From positions 1 through 64,000 of the forward strand of contig CAYSNW010000004.1 in the NCBI GenBank assembly GCA_964432415.1: a stretch of 64,000 nucleotides of DNA. The letters are read 5' to 3'. Origin of the DNA: JAFECT01 sp964432415. Its GTDB lineage: Bacteria; Pseudomonadota; Alphaproteobacteria; Caulobacterales; Caulobacteraceae. This document shows positions 26,795 to 34,870 of this stretch, piece after piece (within the stretch, counting starts at the first letter, position 1; every line of letters starts with the position of its first letter). Position numbers and translations under genes: made by a program. The notes beneath the pieces were generated by a model, which made no database searches, was not told the DNA's origin, and saw only the letters and a list, made by a program, of their open reading frames with translations.

Positions 26795-28655
26795 AGGAGT
26801 GGAGGAACTGCGGATCCAGCCCCTTCGCGACCACGCGAATCTGCGCGTCGGTGAGCTTGTCCAGCTGTTCCAGGGTCGGGATATTCGGGTCGAAGCCCGC
26901 GATCTCGCCCCGGTGGGCTTCCATCCAGGCGAAGTAGCCCTGCATCACCCGGGTGTCGGCCTGGCCGTGGGGGGTGTCGGAGCCGATGTCGTTGGACTGG
27001 ATGTTGGCCAGCGGCATGCGCGGGAATTCCGCCAGCTGCAGCTCTGAAAGCTTGGCCCGGTACTCCAGCTCGGGGGAACCCAGGCGCGCCGCGCCGGTGA
27101 ACTGGAAGTTGTCGAGGGAATGGCGTCCTTCGTGGGCGACGATGGAGTGGCCGACCAGGGCGTCCCAGTAGAACTTGGCGAAGACGCGGGGGTAGGGCTG
27201 GCCCGACCGGTTGGCTTCCGCATGGGCCTTGGCCGACACCTGGGCGTTGGCCTGGCGGGTCAGGCGCGCCTGCAGGCCTGGCAGATAGGCTACCGGATGG
27301 CCGGCCAGGGCCTTGAGATCCTGCTGCTCCAGTTCGGGTTGGCGGGCGGCGAGCCGGGCCGCGATATCCGGTTGCTCGGCGGCCAGGGCGTTCAGCCCGC
27401 CGCCGGTGTAGGCCGAGCGCACCTGCACGATGGTTCCGCCTTCGCCGCTCCAGCCGCCGGCCTCGGCGCCGCCGTCCCACAGCCAGCTCTGGTAGCCGTT
27501 GGAGATCATGTTATCGACCAGCATGAAGCGCACCTCGCCCTTGCGCCCGAACTGGTCGATGTTCAGCCGGTCGTCCTGGGCCACGTGGCCGGCGTGCATG
27601 CTGGTGTAGCCGCCGGTTTCGCCGATCGTGCCGTAGATTCCGAAGGTCTTCTGCAGCACCGGGCGCGGGTCCTCGGCCTTGGGATCGATACGCTTGGCGG
27701 CGGCGAAGACGATCTCCTTCAGCCGCGCGTTGAAGGCCTTGTTGTCGCCCTTGCCGCGGGCGGTAGCGCGGTTGAAGGCCAGCAGCTCCGGGTCGAGGCT
27801 CTCGCGCAGGCGATAGTAGTCCTGAACCATCCGGTAGTCGGGGTTGTCGCCGGCCCGGTCGCCCATGGCGCGGGACTGATCGAAGCGGCGCCCTTCCTTG
27901 TAGAAGCCGGCGCGGATCAGCATGGACAGCAGCGCCGCCTGGTCGGCGACCGAAGCGTTCGCCTTCACACCCGACTGGAAACGCCTTTCGACCTCCGCGT
28001 CGCTCAGACCCAGGGGCGCGGGCGCATTGTGGTCGGTCAGCCAGAAGAAGCTCTTCCAGGCGGAGAGCGCCGCGCGGCCGTCGCCGGACTGGAGCGCCCA
28101 GTCGAGCTTCAGGGCCTGGGCCTTGGGCGAAGCCTCCGCCAGGGGCGAGAGTTTGGAGAGGGCCTCGCCGGCGGCGGCGATGGCGTTGTCCCTGCGCTGG
28201 CCGGCGGCGATCGCCGCCTCGTCCAGCCACGCCATGGCCTCGGCGCCTTTCAGATCGGTTCCCTGAGCCTCGCCGGGACAGTCCGCGACGCGGGCGCGGG
28301 CCTCCATGGCCGCCTCCTGGGCGTGATCGGACTCGTCCAGCACCCGGATGCGCAGCAGGGTGGCGGCGCAGAGCTCAGCGCCGGTGGCGCGGGCCCGATC
28401 GACGGCGGTCAGGGCGCCCTGGCTGTCGCGGTCGATCAGCCAGTGGATGCGGGCCAGGCTGCGCCACGCCGACGCCCGGTCGGTGGGAGAGGCGGCCGCA
28501 TCGTCCGCGATCGCCTGGAACGCCGTCTCGGCCTCCGCGACCCGGCTCTGGAAATACAGGCCCTGGGCGTCCCTGAGCGTCGGCGTCGCGGCGTGGGCCG
28601 ACAGGCAGCCCGTGGCCACGCCGGCCAGCAGCATTGCGAAGAAGACACGTTTCAT
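26793..28655 (-). CDS. Exported TPR-like protein with an HExxH metallopeptidase-type C-terminus
   Basis: 620 residues. The signal sequence MKRVFFAMLLAGVATGC...AHA could be read as a lipoprotein (ATGC) or Sec signal. Residues 25-300 are alanine-rich helical repeats of TPR/SEL type. Near the C-terminus HEGRH (508-512) fits HExxH, within VGHSIVAHEGRHSLDNF, with a candidate third ligand in ELEYRAKLSE 20-odd residues later, as in gluzincins. It probably acts in the periplasm or at the outer membrane. No named family was recognised. The stop codon lies in the edge of repeat copy 2. Confidence 0.75.
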   Translation of the reverse strand: MKRVFFAMLLAGVATGCLSAHAATPTLRDAQGLYFQSRVAEAETAFQAIADDAAASPTDRASAWRSLARIHWLIDRDSQGALTAVDRARATGAELCAATLLRIRVLDESDHAQEAAMEARARVADCPGEAQGTDLKGAEAMAWLDEAAIAAGQRRDNAIAAAGEALSKLSPLAEASPKAQALKLDWALQSGDGRAALSAWKSFFWLTDHNAPAPLGLSDAEVERRFQSGVKANASVADQAALLSMLIRAGFYKEGRRFDQSRAMGDRAGDNPDYRMVQDYYRLRESLDPELLAFNRATARGKGDNKAFNARLKEIVFAAAKRIDPKAEDPRPVLQKTFGIYGTIGETGGYTSMHAGHVAQDDRLNIDQFGRKGEVRFMLVDNMISNGYQSWLWDGGAEAGGWSGEGGTIVQVRSAYTGGGLNALAAEQPDIAARLAARQPELEQQDLKALAGHPVAYLPGLQARLTRQANAQVSAKAHAEANRSGQPYPRVFAKFYWDALVGHSIVAHEGRHSLDNFQFTGAARLGSPELEYRAKLSELQLAEFPRMPLANIQSNDIGSDTPHGQADTRVMQGYFAWMEAHRGEIAGFDPNIPTLEQLDKLTDAQIRVVAKGLDPQFLHS

Positions 28656-28711
28656 CGGGCGGACCTCGGACTACTCTTGCCCCGACGTTCGCTCAGGGGA
28701 GCCGCCGCGTC

Positions 28712-29515
28712 TTGGACGATTCTGTAGCGCAGGATGGCGGGATACGCGGCGCGGTGGCCGAGATCGCCCGCGTGCCCGGCGCCGTGGCCCGTCTGACCAG
28801 CCTGCCGGCGGGGACGAGGCTCGACGACCACACCCACGCCCATCCCTATCTGTCGCTGCACCTGCTGGGCGCCTACTGCGAAACCGGCGAGGGCGGCGCG
28901 ACGGCCATTGACGGGCCGGCGGCGGCCTTCCACCCCGCGGGATCGGCCCATGCCGACGCCATCGGCGCGCGCGGCCTGACGACGGTGGTGATCGAGTTCG
29001 ACCCGGCCTGGCTGACGCAGGCGATGGCGGGGCGGCTTCCCCAGCGCTCGACCTACTGGACCACCGGCCGCGCGGCCGCCGGGGCGACCCGACTGGCGCG
29101 CGCCTGTCTGGATCCGGCGGGGGAGGGGGTCGTCGATCGCGCCCTGGCCTACCTGAACGCGGCGCTGGTCCATGAGACCGGGCCGAACGAACCGGTCTGG
29201 CTTGGGCGGCTGGACGACCTCATCGAGGCGGGGATCACCTCGCCGGAGACCATCGCCCGCGCCCTGCGGGTCTCCGACCCCTGGCTGGCGCGCGCCTATC
29301 GCGCCTGGCGGGGCGAAGGCCTGGCCGAGCGCCTTCGCCGGCGCCGGGTCGAGACCGCGGTCACCCTGCTGGAAGAAGGGCGTCTGCCCCTGGCCGGGAT
29401 CGCCGCCGAGGCCGGCTTCTGCGACCAGAGCCACATGAACCGGGTGTTCCTGACGGTGCTGGCGCGCACGCCGGCGCAGGTGCGCACGGAGCGGCTGGCG
29501 TCCGCCCGGACCTGA
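28712..29515 (+). CDS. AraC-family transcriptional regulator
   Basis: 267 residues from TTG 28712, preferred because GGGGAG lies about 10 bases upstream and this avoids overlap with the divergent 28655 gene; a GTG at 28754 is an alternative. The N-terminal cupin-like half contains HTHAHPYLSLHLLGAY, a histidine-rich sensor pattern. The C-terminal half has two helix-turn-helices, the second in GIAAEAGFCDQSHMNRVFLTVLARTPAQ, the AraC signature. The ligand is unknown; it may regulate the divergent exported metallopeptidase-like gene. Confidence 0.87.
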   Translation: MDDSVAQDGGIRGAVAEIARVPGAVARLTSLPAGTRLDDHTHAHPYLSLHLLGAYCETGEGGATAIDGPAAAFHPAGSAHADAIGARGLTTVVIEFDPAWLTQAMAGRLPQRSTYWTTGRAAAGATRLARACLDPAGEGVVDRALAYLNAALVHETGPNEPVWLGRLDDLIEAGITSPETIARALRVSDPWLARAYRAWRGEGLAERLRRRRVETAVTLLEEGRLPLAGIAAEAGFCDQSHMNRVFLTVLARTPAQVRTERLASART

Positions 29516-29525
29516 CGCCGGATCC

Positions 29526-30728
29526 TTAAGGCTTCGCGGCGGGGGCGGGCGCCGCCGGCGCACTGGGACGCGCGCTGCCCCAGACATAACCGGGCTCGAA
29601 CGGCGCGCCCTTGATCTCCAGCGCATAGATCGAGCTGTCGCCGCAGGCGCCGCGCGAGCCGTTGACGTAGCTGGCCGCCTGCACCTTTTCGGCCGCCGGC
29701 TGGCCGGCCAGCCAGGTCTTGACCGGCTCGAGCGAAAGGTCGGGACCGATATCGTCCCCGCCCAGGTCGAAGGCGCCGGCGTAGACGACCTCGCCCGCCT
29801 TGACCTCCATGGACGGCGATCCCAGGCAGAAGTTGATGGAGGTCAGCAGGCCCATGTTGGATATGCGCCAGCGCCCGGGCGGGACCGGGATGGCCAGGAA
29901 GTTGATGCCCTTGTGCGCGAACAGGGTCCCCACCGCGGCGATCAGGATGTCGGGCGCGTGATCGATGGTGGAGGCGGCCCGGTTCATGTCCGGCCCCGGA
30001 CGCGTGAAGAACAGGCCCACGCCATTGTGCTGGCCCACGTTCTTGAGGCCGACGATGAAGATGGCCGATCCCGGAGGCGCCGAGGCCAGCTGGGCCGGCT
30101 TCTCAAACTTGGTCGGCCAGCGGGGGTCGAGGTTCAGGGGGGCGGGACGCACGAAGGCCGTCGGCGTGTACTGGTCCAGGGTCAAGCCAGTGGCGGCCTT
30201 CAGGCTCAGCGGCCCGTCGTTGGTGTGATCCGGCCGCATGACATAGCGGGTGTTGACGCTGTTGCTGGCGTCGTTGTTCCAGACGCGCACGACGTCGCCG
30301 TGCGGCGTCTCCGCGCCGATCCAGGGCGCCAGACTGCTGGCCAGCGTGTCCTTGTCCTGGGCGGCCAGGGCCTTGCCCTCGGCGTCGCTCAGGTGAACCA
30401 CGCGCCAGCCGCGCACGACCATGCAGTTCTCCAGCGAGGCCCCGACCGCGCCGTGATGGTAGGCCGCCGCCATGCTGGTGCTCATCAGTCCCCCCAGCAG
30501 GCCGCCGGAGCTGCCGGGCAAGACCTCATCCATGGAGCGGGTCTTGGCCGCCTCGATGGAACAGGCCGAGATGTCGGCGTTGTGCTCGGCCACGGTCGCG
30601 CCGGGCCGGTTGTAATAGGTATAGCCCATGGTCATGCGGCCGATGTTGACAGGCTCGGCCGATGCCGCTCCGGCCAGGGCAAGGGTCGCGCCGGCCGCCA
30701 GGGCGGCCGCGATGGAAGCACGCTTCAT
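29526..30728 (-). CDS. Exported protein of unknown function
   Basis: 400 residues with a clear signal peptide (MKRASIAAALAAG...AGAASA). The mature part begins with a conserved-looking YTYYNRPGATVAEHNADISACS and contains paired cysteines (ENCMVVRGWRVV, FCLGSP, RGACGDSS), typical of alphaproteobacterial exoproteins that describe an invariant 'MVVRGWRVV' lipocalin-like strand. The C-terminus is a Pro/Ala tail. No enzyme motif was found. Monocistronic, 10 bases from the convergent AraC gene. Confidence 0.72.
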   Translation of the reverse strand: MKRASIAAALAAGATLALAGAASAEPVNIGRMTMGYTYYNRPGATVAEHNADISACSIEAAKTRSMDEVLPGSSGGLLGGLMSTSMAAAYHHGAVGASLENCMVVRGWRVVHLSDAEGKALAAQDKDTLASSLAPWIGAETPHGDVVRVWNNDASNSVNTRYVMRPDHTNDGPLSLKAATGLTLDQYTPTAFVRPAPLNLDPRWPTKFEKPAQLASAPPGSAIFIVGLKNVGQHNGVGLFFTRPGPDMNRAASTIDHAPDILIAAVGTLFAHKGINFLAIPVPPGRWRISNMGLLTSINFCLGSPSMEVKAGEVVYAGAFDLGGDDIGPDLSLEPVKTWLAGQPAAEKVQAASYVNGSRGACGDSSIYALEIKGAPFEPGYVWGSARPSAPAAPAPAAKP

Positions 30729-30824
30729 GTCGATTTCCCCCGAAATCGTGGACTGCGATAAACGCTACGGCGAAGCTAGCACGGTCTCCGGATCGCCATC
30801 ACGCTGTATTTTCCGCAGGCTAGG

Positions 30825-31643
30825 TCACACCTTCTCGGCGATGACCTCGAGCACCAGGGGGGTGACCATCACCGAATTGGGGTCGGCCTCGGCCTTCTGG
30901 AATTCGCCGGTCACCCGATCGGCCCAGGCGCGGTCCTTTTTGCCCGCCTCGACCAGGTGTTCGGGATAGATGTCGACGAAGGAGGCCGGCCATTCCCAGA
31001 CGTAGTTGGTCGGGGTGATCACATCCACAATCGGCCGCAACTCCTTGATTCTGAGGCCGACCTTGGGCAGTAGGCTGGGGAAGGAGCGGGCGATGTCCGG
31101 CTCGCCGCCCGAGGCGCGCCAGTCATCGATGACGAAGGCCTTGAACTCCTCCAGCGCCGGGGCGGAGGGCGCCATCGACCAGGTGCCGTAGTCCAGATAC
31201 TCGTGGATCACCGCCACGCCGCCGGGGCGAAGCGTCGCCACCAGCTTCCTCAGCACCGCTTCCGGGTCGCTGACGAAGGCCAGCACCCAGCGCACCCAGA
31301 AGGCGTCGGCGCCCTGAACCGGCAGGGCGTCGGTGACCAGGTCCAGGTTGGCGGTCTCGATGTTGATCAGGCCTCGGGTCTCGGCGGTGGCCTGGAGGAA
31401 GTCGAGGAACCGCTCGGAACGCTCCAGCGCATGCACCTTGCCGCCGGGACCGACGATCTCGGCCAGGTCGAGGGAGGCCCAGCCCGGACCCGCGCCGGCG
31501 TCGACGATGCGCGTGCCCGTGGTGATTCCCGCCCGGCGCCAGGCGTCGAGCACCCGCGGGCGCCAGACCCGGTGCTGCAGCCCCAGGCGCGCGATCTCGG
31601 CGTCGTGCGTGCCCAAGAGGTAGTCGCGGTCTTTTCTGGCCAT
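30825..31643 (-). CDS. SAM-dependent class I methyltransferase
   Basis: 272 residues from ATG 31643, which has GGGAGCC about 8 bases upstream. The SAM-binding motif I is IVDAGAGPGWASLDLAE, followed by an acidic residue in VHALERSERFLDF, motif III-like DAFWVRWVLAF and LRPGGVAVIHEYLDYGTW. It resembles the UbiE/COQ5-like and small-molecule methyltransferases; the substrate is not apparent. It is the last gene before nuoJ and reads toward the rest of the insert. Confidence 0.87.
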   Translation of the reverse strand: MARKDRDYLLGTHDAEIARLGLQHRVWRPRVLDAWRRAGITTGTRIVDAGAGPGWASLDLAEIVGPGGKVHALERSERFLDFLQATAETRGLINIETANLDLVTDALPVQGADAFWVRWVLAFVSDPEAVLRKLVATLRPGGVAVIHEYLDYGTWSMAPSAPALEEFKAFVIDDWRASGGEPDIARSFPSLLPKVGLRIKELRPIVDVITPTNYVWEWPASFVDIYPEHLVEAGKKDRAWADRVTGEFQKAEADPNSVMVTPLVLEVIAEKV

Positions 31644-31746
31644 TTCCGGCTCCCGTTCGGTGCAGCGGAACATGGGTATCGGCGCTGCAATCCGCCACCG
31701 GAATCTTGCGGCCGAACCCGGGGTGTCCACAGGCGTCGTAAGCTCT

Positions 31747-31780
31747 TTGCAAAGCCGCTTTGCCCGGTCTAGAAGGGCGC
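31747..31780 (+). promoter_or_regulatory. Candidate promoter of nuoJ-N
   Basis: TTGCAA (31747-31752), a 15-base spacer and TCTAGA (31768-31773), embedded in GGTCTAGAAGGGCGC. The latter differs at two positions from GGTCTAAAAGCGCGC upstream of nuoA. It lies about 117 bases before the nuoJ start, in the 246-bp divergent gap. The spacer is short for sigma-70, so this is tentative. Confidence 0.35.
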
Positions 31781-31889
31781 CGGTTCGCCGGGGCGCGCGC
31801 GGCTGGATTCGCGCGCCGCTCCGCTCGTCCAATCTGTTTTTCGACCGCGGCCCGGACCTGGCGGCGGACCGCACGGAGCCGATGTCCGC

Positions 31890-32504
31890 ATGCCGCTTTC
31901 GGCGATCGCCTTCTACCTGTTGGCCCTCATCACCATAGGCTCAGCCCTGCGGGTGGTGACCGCCAAGAGCCCGGTGCATTCGGTGCTCTTCCTGATCCTG
32001 GCCTTCTTCTCGTCCGCGGGCCTGTTCGTGCTGCTGGGCGCCGAGTTCCTGGCCATGCTGCTGGTGGTCGTCTACGTCGGCGCCGTGGCCGTGCTGTTCC
32101 TGTTCGTGGTCATGATGCTGGACGTGGATTTCGCCCGGCTGCGGCAGGGCTATGTGCAGTACCTGCCCATGGGCGGGGTGATCGCCATCATCCTGCTGAT
32201 CGAGATGATCATCGTCTCAAGCGCCGTCGCCGACCGGGGCGCGGCCCACGGCAAGAGCGCCATGGCCTCGCTGCCGGACGTGACCAACGCCCAGACCATC
32301 GGGCGGGTGCTCTATACGGACTACGTCTACTACTTCCAGGCCGCGGGCATCGTGCTGCTGATCGCCATGATCGGCGCCATCGTCCTGACGCTCCGCCACA
32401 AGCCCCACGTGCGGCGCCAGAACATCGGCGACCAGGTGGGACGCCGCCGCCGCGACGCCATCGACATCGTCAAGGTCAAGACCGGCGAAGGAATCTCCGA
32501 ATGA
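31890..32504 (+). CDS. nuoJ: NADH-quinone oxidoreductase subunit J
   Basis: 204 residues, five membrane helices (ND6). AKSPVHSVLFLILAFF and the flexible third helix VYVGAVAVLFLFVVMML, whose pi-bulge takes part in quinone-coupled rearrangement, are clear. The C-terminal 40 residues are cytoplasmic and basic. It is the first gene of the second nuo block and overlaps nuoK by 4 bases (ATGA). Confidence 0.97.
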   Translation: MPLSAIAFYLLALITIGSALRVVTAKSPVHSVLFLILAFFSSAGLFVLLGAEFLAMLLVVVYVGAVAVLFLFVVMMLDVDFARLRQGYVQYLPMGGVIAIILLIEMIIVSSAVADRGAAHGKSAMASLPDVTNAQTIGRVLYTDYVYYFQAAGIVLLIAMIGAIVLTLRHKPHVRRQNIGDQVGRRRRDAIDIVKVKTGEGISE

Positions 32505-32809
32505 CCATCGGCCTGACCCACTATCTGACGGTCGCCGCGATCCTGTTCACCATCGGGGTGTTCGGCATCTTCGTGAACCGCAAGAACGTCATCGTCATCC
32601 TGATGTCGATCGAGATGATCCTCTTGGCCGTGAACATCAATTTCGTGGCGTTCTCGGCCTATCTGCACGACGTCTCGGGCCAGATCCTGGCCATGTTCGT
32701 CCTGACCGTGGCCGCGGCCGAGGCCGCCGTGGGCCTGGCCATCCTGGTCACCTTCTTCCGTAACCGCGGCGACATCGCCGTGGACGACGCCTCGATGATG
32801 AAGGGCTGA
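32501..32809 (+). CDS. nuoK: NADH-quinone oxidoreductase subunit K
   Basis: 102 residues, three membrane helices (ND4L). VILMSIEMILLAVNINFVAF holds the conserved membrane glutamate in SIEM, and the second glutamate lies in AAAEAAVGLAI. Starts within the nuoJ stop; nuoL starts 2 bases after its own stop. Confidence 0.97.
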   Translation: MTIGLTHYLTVAAILFTIGVFGIFVNRKNVIVILMSIEMILLAVNINFVAFSAYLHDVSGQILAMFVLTVAAAEAAVGLAILVTFFRNRGDIAVDDASMMKG

Positions 32810-32811
32810 TC

Positions 32812-34866
32812 GTGCCTTCCTTACAAATCCTCGTCACGGTCCTTGTCTTCGCACCCCTCGTCGGCGCCGCCATCGCGGGCCTGTTCGGCCGGCGTCTGGG
32901 CAACACCGTCTCCATGACGGTGACCACGGGCCTGCTGTTCCTGTCCTGCGCGCTCGCGTGGGTGATCTTCAGCCAGCACACCTGGGGCGGCGCCAAGGAC
33001 TTCCTGGTCCAGCTGATGCCCTTCATCCAGGTCGACAAGTTCGTCTCCACCTGGTCGATCCGGGTCGACACCATCTCGGCGGTGATGCTGGTGGTGGTCA
33101 CCACTGTCTCGGCGCTCGTGCACCTGTACAGCTGGGGCTACATGGCCGACGACGGGTCGAAGCCGCGCTTCTTCGCCTATCTGTCGCTGTTTACCTTCGC
33201 CATGCTGGCGCTGGTGACCGCCAACGACTTCATGCAGCTGTTCTTCGGCTGGGAGGGCGTGGGCCTGGCCTCCTACCTGCTGATCGGCTTCTGGTATCAC
33301 AAGGACACGGCCAACGCGGCGGCGATCAAGGCCTTCGTGGTCAACCGGGTGGGCGACTTCGGCTTCGCGCTCGGGATCATGACCGTCTACTGGATGTTCG
33401 GCACCATCCGCTTCGACCAGCTGTTCCCCCTGATCCCGACCATGGCCGGCAAGGGCTGGGACTTCATCGGCTACCACTGGTCGGCGCTGGACCTGGCCGG
33501 CGCGCTGCTGTTCGTCGGCGCCATGGGCAAGTCGGCCCAGTTCTTCCTGCACACCTGGCTGCCCGACGCCATGGAAGGCCCGACCCCGGTCTCGGCCCTG
33601 ATCCACGCGGCGACCATGGTCACCGCCGGCGTCTACATGGTCTGCCTGCTGTCGCCCCTGTACGAGCATGCGCCGATCGCGCGCGACATCGTGCTGTTTG
33701 TCGGCGCGGTGACCTCGCTGTTCGCCGCGACCGTGGGCCTGGCCCAGAACGACATCAAACGGGTGATCGCCTACTCGACCTGCTCCCAGCTCGGCTACAT
33801 GTTCGTGGCCGCCGGCTGCGGCGCCTACCAGGCAGGTATGTTCCACCTGTTCACCCACGCCTTCTTTAAGGCCCTGCTGTTCCTGGGCGCCGGCTCGGTG
33901 ATCCACGCCATGCACCATGAGCAGGACATGCGGGCCATGGGCGGCCTGAGGAAATACCTGCCCATCACCTTCGCGGTCATGACCATCGGTAACATCGCGA
34001 TCACCGGTCTCGGCATCCCCGGCATCGGCGGCTTCGCGGGCTTCTATTCCAAGGACACCATCATCGAGGCAGCCTTCCGCGCCGGCCAGAGCAATCAGGT
34101 CGCGCTGTTCGGCTTCTTCACCGCCGTGGTGGTAGCGGGCCTGACCTCCTACTACTCCTGGCGCCTGGCCTTCATGACCTTCGAGGGCACGCCCAAGTGG
34201 GCGCACGGCCACGCCCATGGCCATGACGACCACGCCTCCCACGCCCAGATCGAGACCCATTCCGAACCGGATACGGGCCACCACGATGACCACGGCCACG
34301 GCGATCACAAGCCGCACGAGAGCCCCTGGACCATGCTGGTCCCGCTGATCCTGCTGTCGATCGGCGCGGTGTTCGCCGGCGGCGTCTTTGCAAACCTGTT
34401 CGTCGGCGAGGGCCGTCACGAGTTCTGGGGCCACGCCATCTTCAACAACGCCTCCAACCACGTGCTGGACGAGAGCGCGCTGCCGGCCTGGGTGGTCTGG
34501 TCGCCGCTGGTGGTGTCGATCCTGGGCCTGCTGGTCGCGGCCTTCTACTATCTGCTGAATGAAGGCATGGCCGCGCGGCTCGCCGCCAACAAGGGCCCGC
34601 TGTGGACGTTCCTCTACAACAAGTGGTTCTTCGACGAGGTCTACGACTTCTTCTTCGTCAAGGGCGCCAAACTCGTTGGCGACCTGTTCTGGAAGGTCGG
34701 GGATCAGAAGCTGATCGACGGCCTGGGCCCGAACGGCTTCGCCGCCGCCTCCATCGGCTGGGCCAAGCGCGTGGTGCGCATCCAGACCGGTTACGTCTAT
34801 CACTACGCCTTCGTCATGCTGCTCGGCGTGCTGGGGCTGCTCAGCTTCGCGCTGTCGATGCACTGA
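32812..34866 (+). CDS. nuoL: NADH-quinone oxidoreductase subunit L
   Basis: 684 residues from GTG 32812; antiporter-like ND5 subunit with a lateral helix at its C-terminus. Conserved motifs FFGWEGVGLASYLLIGFW and SAQFFLHTWLPDAMEGPTPVSALIHAATM (cited in part: LHTWLPDAMEGPTPVSA) hold the proton-channel Glu and Lys. Residues 464-502 are a histidine- and aspartate-rich loop (GHAHGHDDHASHAQ..., then HHDDHGHGDHKPHE) between transmembrane helices, resembling a metal-binding segment. nuoM follows after 4 bases. Confidence 0.97.
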   Translation: MPSLQILVTVLVFAPLVGAAIAGLFGRRLGNTVSMTVTTGLLFLSCALAWVIFSQHTWGGAKDFLVQLMPFIQVDKFVSTWSIRVDTISAVMLVVVTTVSALVHLYSWGYMADDGSKPRFFAYLSLFTFAMLALVTANDFMQLFFGWEGVGLASYLLIGFWYHKDTANAAAIKAFVVNRVGDFGFALGIMTVYWMFGTIRFDQLFPLIPTMAGKGWDFIGYHWSALDLAGALLFVGAMGKSAQFFLHTWLPDAMEGPTPVSALIHAATMVTAGVYMVCLLSPLYEHAPIARDIVLFVGAVTSLFAATVGLAQNDIKRVIAYSTCSQLGYMFVAAGCGAYQAGMFHLFTHAFFKALLFLGAGSVIHAMHHEQDMRAMGGLRKYLPITFAVMTIGNIAITGLGIPGIGGFAGFYSKDTIIEAAFRAGQSNQVALFGFFTAVVVAGLTSYYSWRLAFMTFEGTPKWAHGHAHGHDDHASHAQIETHSEPDTGHHDDHGHGDHKPHESPWTMLVPLILLSIGAVFAGGVFANLFVGEGRHEFWGHAIFNNASNHVLDESALPAWVVWSPLVVSILGLLVAAFYYLLNEGMAARLAANKGPLWTFLYNKWFFDEVYDFFFVKGAKLVGDLFWKVGDQKLIDGLGPNGFAAASIGWAKRVVRIQTGYVYHYAFVMLLGVLGLLSFALSMH

Positions 34867-34870
34867 GGAC

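Noticed and set aside
34200..34320. His-rich NuoL loop as a frameshift artefact
   Set aside because: The frame is continuous, conserved NuoL motifs occur on both sides and codon usage is normal.
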